Shown one piece after another: positions 6,756 to 10,886 of a DNA stretch of 10,886 nt. Each line of letters opens with the position of its first letter. Position 1 is the first letter of the stretch. Below the pieces are notes generated by a model. That model was given only the letters and a program-made list of their open reading frames with translations, was not told the DNA's origin and searched no databases. The position numbers were made by a program, and so were the translations under genes. The DNA comes from Megasphaera elsdenii. Its GTDB lineage: Bacteria; Bacillota; Negativicutes; Veillonellales; Megasphaeraceae. The stretch spans positions 1 through 10,886 of the forward strand of contig NZ_JAJBQV010000048.1 in the NCBI RefSeq assembly GCF_020539865.1. Reading direction: 5' to 3'.

Positions 6756-7133
6756 ATGGTAGGAATCGTGCTGATTTCCCACAGCCAGAAAGCGGCTGAA
6801 GGGGCTGCAGAACTGGCCCGTATGATGGCGCCTGATGCGCCCCTTGCGGCTGCCGGTGGATTAGAAGACGGCAGCTTGGGAACGAGTTTTGAAAAGATTA
6901 TGGCAGCTGTAGAAGCCGTCGACCAAGGCGATGGTGTCGCCTGCGTTATGGATATGGGCAGTGCTGTCATGACGGCAGAAATGGTCGTCGAAAGCATGGA
7001 CGACCGGCAAATCCAACTGCTGGACTGCCCCTTTGTCGAAGGCGCTGTCATCGCAGCCATTGAAGCTGCCAGTGGAACGCCTTTGGCTGCTATGCAGGAC
7101 AAAGTGGAAGCCAGCCGGGACAGGAAGCTGTAA
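6756..7133 (+). CDS. dhaM: DhaM, PTS phosphoryl donor for dihydroxyacetone kinase (EIIA-Man-like domain only)
   Basis: Accepts phosphate from HPr on a histidine and rephosphorylates ADP on DhaL. The 125-residue product is just the mannose-family EIIA-like domain: MVGIVLISHS with the phosphoacceptor H9 (same number as E. coli DhaM), GLEDGSLGTS (35-44) and VMDMGSAVMTAEM (64-76). E. coli DhaM is about 472 residues because it carries extra HPr-like and EI-like domains; here the protein must use separate general HPr and EI, as in Lactococcus. AGGAG (6740-6744) lies 11 bases before the ATG, a rather long spacing. Third gene of the operon, six bases before the hydrolase gene. Confidence 0.93.
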   Translation: MVGIVLISHSQKAAEGAAELARMMAPDAPLAAAGGLEDGSLGTSFEKIMAAVEAVDQGDGVACVMDMGSAVMTAEMVVESMDDRQIQLLDCPFVEGAVIAAIEAASGTPLAAMQDKVEASRDRKL

Positions 7134-7139
7134 GTCACG

Positions 7140-8096
7140 ATGGTAAAGCGATTCTTGAAGTGCTTGTTTTTGTTCCTGTTTTGCCTGGCTATCGTCTTAG
7201 GCGGCATCGGGGCTTACATTGGCAATATGGCTTATGAAGAATTTTATGATGCCCCTTGGGACCAGCTCTTGGGCATCGAGAACCACAGCCGTGACGTATC
7301 TACGGTCCGGCAGTGGGAAAAGGAACGGGGCTGGGAACCGGTCCGGGTCAACGGACAGGACGGAACGATCCTGCGCGGGACATACATTGAGAACCGCCAT
7401 GATTCCCATAAGACGGTTATCCTTATCCACGGCCTGTACCAGAATCGCTCTATGTGCCTGCCATATATGGAAGTGTATCGCCGTTTGGGTTATAATATCT
7501 TGCTCATCGACTTGCGGGGCCATGGGGAAAGCGAAGGCGCCCATACGGAATGGGGCATCCGCGAAATCGATGACCTGGCCATGTGGTGCCAGTGGCTGCG
7601 CAATCGCGATGAACAGATGACCATCGGCCTGCACGGTGTCTCTCTCGGCGCGGCGATGGCCCTGTTGTATGCAGGCAGTGAATACGGCAAGGATCTGTCC
7701 TTTGTCGTAGCCGACAGCTCTTATGGTAATATCATCTCCTTGGGACGGGAGAAGTTATGGCAGGCTTCAGGGGATAAACGGGCTATCTGGAGCTATGACC
7801 TCTTGGATCCCTTTTTCCAGGTTGCTATGTTCTATCATACGCATAAGACCGTGTCTTCTTTGGAACCGGCTCAAGCTGTGAAGCGGATGAATATGCCTGT
7901 CCTCTTCCTTCACGGCAGTGATGATGCCTTGGTACCGGTAAAGACGGCTAAAAGCCTTTACGATAATTGTACGAGCCCGAAAAAGGAACTCTATATTTTT
8001 GCTGACTCGCCTCATGCCGTCGGTATTGAAACGGACCGCAGTGAATACTTACGCGTCGTCAGCCATTTCTTAGAAAAGGATGTCCGTAATGACTAG
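7140..8096 (+). CDS. Membrane-anchored alpha/beta hydrolase
   Basis: Alpha/beta-hydrolase-fold protein of the COG1073-like type; substrate unknown. The 318-residue product starts with a basic tip and one hydrophobic segment (about 5-28) that looks like an uncleaved signal anchor, placing the catalytic domain outside the cytoplasmic membrane. Visible are the oxyanion-region HG (97-98), LRGHGES (125-131), nucleophile S168 in GVSLGAA, the acid D262 in HGSDDALVP and H292 in DSPHAVG, so the triad appears complete. It begins six bases after dhaM with only a weak upstream AGGAAG (7122-7127), suggesting dependence on dhaM translation. Co-transcription with dhaKLM suggests, but does not show, a link to glycerol or dihydroxyacetone ester metabolism; it may simply be a passenger. 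Confidence 0.85.
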   Translation: MVKRFLKCLFLFLFCLAIVLGGIGAYIGNMAYEEFYDAPWDQLLGIENHSRDVSTVRQWEKERGWEPVRVNGQDGTILRGTYIENRHDSHKTVILIHGLYQNRSMCLPYMEVYRRLGYNILLIDLRGHGESEGAHTEWGIREIDDLAMWCQWLRNRDEQMTIGLHGVSLGAAMALLYAGSEYGKDLSFVVADSSYGNIISLGREKLWQASGDKRAIWSYDLLDPFFQVAMFYHTHKTVSSLEPAQAVKRMNMPVLFLHGSDDALVPVKTAKSLYDNCTSPKKELYIFADSPHAVGIETDRSEYLRVVSHFLEKDVRND

Positions 8097-8125
8097 GAAA
8101 GCGTCGGACTATGCATTTCCGATAC

Positions 8126-8154
8126 TTGACTATTTCTCGTCATCCTGCTATTAT
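8126..8154 (+). promoter_or_regulatory. nrdJ promoter
   Basis: TTGACT (8126-8131), 17-bp spacer, TATTAT (8149-8154) with an extended TGC (8146-8148). Transcription should start near 8161, just in front of the 38-bp palindrome. The -10 lies within the upstream NrdR-type box. Confidence 0.75.
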
Positions 8155-8192
8155 TAGCACAGTAAATGACCGCCATCTACTATATATAGTAG
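8145..8192. promoter_or_regulatory. Pair of NrdR-type boxes
   Basis: NrdR boxes are 16-bp palindromes with core CWATATATWG, found in pairs 15-16 bp apart upstream of ribonucleotide reductase genes. The downstream box (8177-8192) has a perfect core CTATATATAG at 8180-8189. The upstream box (8145-8160) has CTATTATTAG at 8148-8157, seven of ten core positions. The gap is 16 bp and the centres are 32 bp apart, exactly the known geometry, and the upstream box covers the -10. Repression of nrdJ by NrdR when dATP is plentiful is the likely outcome. Confidence 0.75.
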
Positions 8193-8203
8193 ATGGCGGT
8201 CAT
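8166..8203. repeat. Perfect 38-bp palindrome in the nrdJ leader
   Basis: Two 19-base arms, ATGACCGCCATCTACTATA (8166-8184) and its exact complement (8185-8203), meet with no spacer. It contains the downstream NrdR-type box at its centre but extends 11 bp beyond it on each side, much more than NrdR needs. In the transcript it would form a hairpin about five bases from the 5' end. There is no T run after it, so it is not a standard terminator. Confidence 0.9.
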
Positions 8204-8235
8204 GCGTTTGCTATGTGCAGTGGAGGAGGAAGACT

Positions 8236-10518
8236 ATGAACGAACAAGAATGGCTCGGTGCAGATAATCAGCTCGGTCTCGATATTTGGAAAAATAAATA
8301 TTGCGATAACGGTGAAACCTTTGAACACTGGATTAGCCGCATCAGCGGTGGCGACGAAGAAGTCGCTGATTTGATTAAAACTAAGAAATTTCTCTTTGGC
8401 GGCCGCATCCTGGCCAACCGGGGTTTGGAATATGAAGGCAAGAAGATTACCTTATCCAACTGCTACGTCATGACACCACCGGAAGACAGCATTGAAAGCA
8501 TTTTCGACCGGGCCGGGAAATTAGCCCGCACCTATAGCTACGGCGGAGGCTGCGGCATCGATATTTCCCGCCTGAGCCCGAAGGGGGCGCGTATCAACAA
8601 TGCCGCCAAGGAAACGAGTGGTTCTATCTCCTTCATGACGCTCTATTCTCTGGTTACGGAACTGATCGGCCAGAATGGCCGCCGTGGGGCCTTGATGATT
8701 TCCATCGACTGTGCTCATCCGGATGTACTGGATTTCATCAAGCTTAAGACGGACCTCAATAAGGTTACTAAGGCGAATATTTCTATCCGCTTGAGCAACG
8801 AATTTATGGAAGCCGTCAAGGAACACAAACAGTTCCGGCTCCACTTCAAGCGCCAGGAAACGGGACAGGTCATCGAAAGCCTGGTCAATGCGGCTGACGT
8901 CTTTCGCCTGGTGGCGGAAACGAACTGGGATTATGCCGAACCGGGTGCCCTTTTCTGGAATCGCATCAAGTCTTGGAATCTCCTGGCCCATACGCCGGAA
9001 TTTTCTTTCGCTGGTGTCAATCCCTGTGCGGAAGAACCGTTGCCGGCTGGCGGCTCTTGCCTGCTGGGCAGCATGAACCTGGCCAATTTCGTCAATGAAC
9101 CCTTTACGCCCAATGCTACCTTTGATTTCGATGAATTCAAGCGCTGCGTCCGCATCGCCGTACGGGCGTTGAATGACGTCCTCGAAGAAGGACTGCCCTT
9201 GCATCCCCTGGAAGAACAGCGGGAAAGCGTCAAAGCTTGGCGTCAGATTGGCCTGGGTATCATGGGGCTCGGCGACATGCTCATCCAGATGGGCCTGACT
9301 TACGGCAGCACCGATGCCGTTGCCTTCTGCCACGATATTGGCTTTACCATGGCTGATACAGCGATTGCGGCTTCAGCGGAACTGGCTCACCAGCGCGGCG
9401 CCTTCGACAAATGCCATATCGATGAAATCATGAGCACGCCTTATTTCAAAGCCAATACGACCGAGGCTACGGCAGCCTTGGTCAAGGTTTATGGCATGCG
9501 GAATTCCCAGCTCTTGACTATTGCCCCGACAGGGACGCTGTCGACGATGCTCGGCATTTCCGGCGGCATCGAACCGATTTATGCCAACTTCTATGAACGA
9601 AAGACCGAATCGCTTCATGGGACGGATGTGTACTACAAAGTCTACACACCTATTGTCGAACGGTATATGAAAAAACATCATATCAAGGACGATAGCCAGC
9701 TGCCGGAATACTTTGTCACGGCATTGACACTGGATTACCATGAACGCGTCGAAATGCAGGCTGCTTGGCAGCAGCACATCGATGCCTCTATCAGTTCGAC
9801 AGTCAACGTGCCGAACAGCTTTACTGTCGAAGATACGGAAGACCTCTATCTTTTGGCCTATGAAAAAGGCTGTAAGGGCTTGACTTTGTTCCGCGACGGC
9901 TGTAAACGGGCCGGTATCTTGACGACTCATGAAGAAGAAAAGCGGGTACCTACAGCTGGCGAAGGCCTGGAACGCGGTGAAATTGTCAGCATCGACGACA
10001 ACGTCATCGGCAAAAAGCGCAAACTCATTACAGGTTGCGGTAGCCTGCACTGCATGGCTTTCTTTGATCCCCAGACAGGGGCCCTCTTGGAAACGTATCT
10101 CAGCAAAGGCTCGACAGGTGGCTGTAACAACTTTATGATTGGCTTGTCGCGCATGATTTCCATCAGTGCCCGCGCCGGTATCGATATCTATACCATCGTC
10201 GACCAGCTCAATTCAACAGGCAACTGCCCGTCCTATTCAGTACGCCGGGCGACGCGCGGTGATACTAGCCGCGGCTCGTGCTGCCCCATGACGGTGGGCA
10301 ATGCTCTTCTGGAAATGTTCGACGAAGTTCAGGAAGAATTGCACCAGAACGCGTCCGTTGCTAGCGGCCATACACCGGTCAAAAAGACGCCGGTCCGGCC
10401 AAAAGCCGAAAAGAAGATTACCGCAGAAAGTATGCTCTGCCCCCAGTGCGGTGAACCCTTAGTCTTTGAAGGCGGCTGCAACACCTGCAAAAACTGCGGC
10501 TGGAGTAAATGTAATTAA
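8236..10518 (+). CDS. nrdJ: Class II (B12-dependent) ribonucleotide reductase
   Basis: Reduces ribonucleotides to deoxyribonucleotides with an adenosylcobalamin-derived thiyl radical, needing no oxygen and no small radical subunit. The 760-residue product has the redox cysteine C76 (SNC), NPCAE (262-266) with radical C264, its partner C275 eleven residues later as in Thermotoga NrdJ, and PTGTLSTMLGISGGIEP (431-447). A TSCPD-type region lies at about 585-690 and a C-terminal zinc-ribbon-like tail has CPQC (735-738), C748, C751, C754 and C759, which may reduce the active-site disulfide. The short N terminus lacks an ATP-cone, so dATP activity control at that site is not expected. The ATG at 8236 follows GGAGGAGG (8222-8229); a GTG at 8215 is in frame but lies before the ribosome site. 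Monocistronic with its own promoter and terminator. Confidence 0.96.
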   Translation: MNEQEWLGADNQLGLDIWKNKYCDNGETFEHWISRISGGDEEVADLIKTKKFLFGGRILANRGLEYEGKKITLSNCYVMTPPEDSIESIFDRAGKLARTYSYGGGCGIDISRLSPKGARINNAAKETSGSISFMTLYSLVTELIGQNGRRGALMISIDCAHPDVLDFIKLKTDLNKVTKANISIRLSNEFMEAVKEHKQFRLHFKRQETGQVIESLVNAADVFRLVAETNWDYAEPGALFWNRIKSWNLLAHTPEFSFAGVNPCAEEPLPAGGSCLLGSMNLANFVNEPFTPNATFDFDEFKRCVRIAVRALNDVLEEGLPLHPLEEQRESVKAWRQIGLGIMGLGDMLIQMGLTYGSTDAVAFCHDIGFTMADTAIAASAELAHQRGAFDKCHIDEIMSTPYFKANTTEATAALVKVYGMRNSQLLTIAPTGTLSTMLGISGGIEPIYANFYERKTESLHGTDVYYKVYTPIVERYMKKHHIKDDSQLPEYFVTALTLDYHERVEMQAAWQQHIDASISSTVNVPNSFTVEDTEDLYLLAYEKGCKGLTLFRDGCKRAGILTTHEEEKRVPTAGEGLERGEIVSIDDNVIGKKRKLITGCGSLHCMAFFDPQTGALLETYLSKGSTGGCNNFMIGLSRMISISARAGIDIYTIVDQLNSTGNCPSYSVRRATRGDTSRGSCCPMTVGNALLEMFDEVQEELHQNASVASGHTPVKKTPVRPKAEKKITAESMLCPQCGEPLVFEGGCNTCKNCGWSKCN

Positions 10519-10524
10519 GAGGCT

Positions 10525-10545
10525 GATGCCCCATATGGGGTGGCA
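10525..10545 (+). repeat. CCCCATATGGGG hairpin after nrdJ
   Basis: A perfect 12-bp palindrome (10529-10540) lies at the core of a longer, imperfect stem formed by flanking TG and CA bases, a few bases after the nrdJ stop codon. There is no T run, so it is not a terminator by itself. It may protect the 3' end of the mRNA or assist the terminator downstream. Confidence 0.5.
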
Positions 10546-10582
10546 GTATCCATGTAATATGTTTGTATTGATGTAATTCAAT

Positions 10583-10619
10583 GGACCTGTTGCACATCGT
10601 TGTGTGCAGGTCCTTTTTT
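10583..10619 (+). terminator. nrdJ terminator
   Basis: GGACCTG (10583-10589) pairs with CAGGTCC (10607-10613). With one bulged T the stem continues through TGCACA with TGTGTG to a TCGT loop. Six T follow (10614-10619). Confidence 0.9.
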
Positions 10620-10643
10620 ATGTGAAAAAACGGCCTCATATTT

Positions 10644-10671
10644 TTGTTGTTTGTATAAATTGTGTTATAAT
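10644..10671 (+). promoter_or_regulatory. Promoter upstream of the tnpB-like gene
   Basis: TTGTTG (10644-10649), 16-bp spacer, consensus TATAAT (10666-10671) with an extended TGT (10663-10665). Transcription from about 10678 would give a leader of about 150 bases that includes the hairpin at 10716-10749. Confidence 0.6.
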
Positions 10672-10715
10672 AAAACGAATTTGTTACAATAGCTTGTGGG
10701 TTTTAATGAATGGCG

Positions 10716-10749
10716 GTGCTTGAGTGGGTTCAATGCCCGTAAAAAGCAC
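10716..10749. repeat. Imperfect hairpin upstream of the tnpB-like gene
   Basis: GTGCTT (10716-10721) pairs with AAGCAC (10744-10749), with an inner GGG (10726-10728) / CCC (10736-10738) pairing around TTCAATG. IS200/IS605 elements carry subterminal imperfect hairpins recognised as single strands; this may be the left-end one. It could also be a leader RNA structure. No gene is seen between 10620 and 10827. Confidence 0.35.
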
Positions 10750-10827
10750 AAAAACTCTGTAACTCATCTTGAAAATCATCACTATTTGCCATACAATAAT
10801 CATATAATAAAAAAGGAGGTGAAAAAT

Positions 10828-10886
10828 GTGTATCTTACTCAGTCAAATGTCATCAGAAGTCTTTCCAAAGAAGAATATGCCATGCT
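10828..10886 (+). CDS. N-terminal start of a TnpB-like IS200/IS605 protein (cut by window edge)
   Basis: Nineteen codons are visible. The GTG at 10828 gives MYLTQSNVIRSLSKEEYAM, which resembles the N terminus of many TnpB proteins (MYLT...LSKEEY, normally followed by a stretch ending in KNLYN, outside the window). TnpB is the RNA-guided nuclease of IS200/IS605 elements. GGAGGT (10815-10820) lies seven bases upstream. An ATG two bases earlier (10826) opens another frame (MCILLSQMSSEV...) that I do not recognise, so the GTG frame is preferred on resemblance. No tnpA is seen in the preceding 200 bases, so this may be a tnpB-only element, or tnpA may lie elsewhere. The identification rests on a short match from memory. 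Confidence 0.6.
   Translation, partial: MYLTQSNVIRSLSKEEYAM

Noticed and set aside
8104..8122. Terminator after the hydrolase gene (TCGGA/TCCGA hairpin)
   Set aside because: The stem has only five base pairs with a nine-base loop and no T run, and it abuts the nrdJ -35.
8521..9333. 270-codon open frame on the minus strand inside nrdJ
   Set aside because: It lies wholly within a well-recognised gene on the other strand, resembles no known family, and arises from the GC-biased codon use of nrdJ. The same applies to 9373-10050 (minus).

Overview
The window most likely comes from Megasphaera or a close relative (Negativicutes, the Firmicutes with an outer membrane). The best clue is a 54-residue clostridial-type ferredoxin whose sequence closely resembles, from memory, the Megasphaera elsdenii protein. 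A B12-dependent class II ribonucleotide reductase, a PTS-type dihydroxyacetone kinase and a moderate GC content fit an anaerobic fermenter. No rRNA, tRNA, CRISPR array or phage gene is visible.

Layout. (1) Positions 106-2203, minus strand: a two-component system, OmpR-family regulator followed by an overlapping HAMP/HisKA sensor kinase. (2) Positions 2204-2717 hold no protein gene but are rich in signals: the regulator promoter with an inverted repeat over its -10, a tandem 11-bp direct repeat, a probable small RNA ending in a strong terminator, then phased A/T tracts and a strong ferredoxin promoter. (3) Positions 2718-2941: ferredoxin with its own terminator. (4) Positions 2943-4923: the housekeeping operon lspA-rluD-pyrR, in the order familiar from other Firmicutes. 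(5) Positions 4920-8096: dhaK-dhaL-dhaM plus a membrane-anchored alpha/beta hydrolase, with a long leader that carries a 42-bp dyad and a terminator-like hairpin. (6) Positions 8126-10619: nrdJ with two NrdR-type boxes spaced 32 bp centre to centre, the second inside a perfect 38-bp palindrome, and a downstream terminator. (7) Positions 10620-10886: a promoter, a hairpin and the first 19 codons of what looks like a TnpB-type IS200/IS605 gene cut by the window edge.

How it works together. The dha genes feed dihydroxyacetone into glycolysis using PEP through the PTS. Ferredoxin is the main low-potential electron carrier of such fermenters. NrdJ makes deoxynucleotides and is probably repressed by NrdR. 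The most interesting item is the unannotated transcript at about 2383-2534. It folds into stem-loops whose apical loops all expose C-rich, anti-Shine-Dalgarno sequence, and it lies divergently next to an OmpR-type regulator with a matching direct repeat upstream of its promoter. This layout parallels the LisRK-controlled LhrC RNAs of Listeria. Five plus-strand gene promoters also share an extended -10 (TGn) element.
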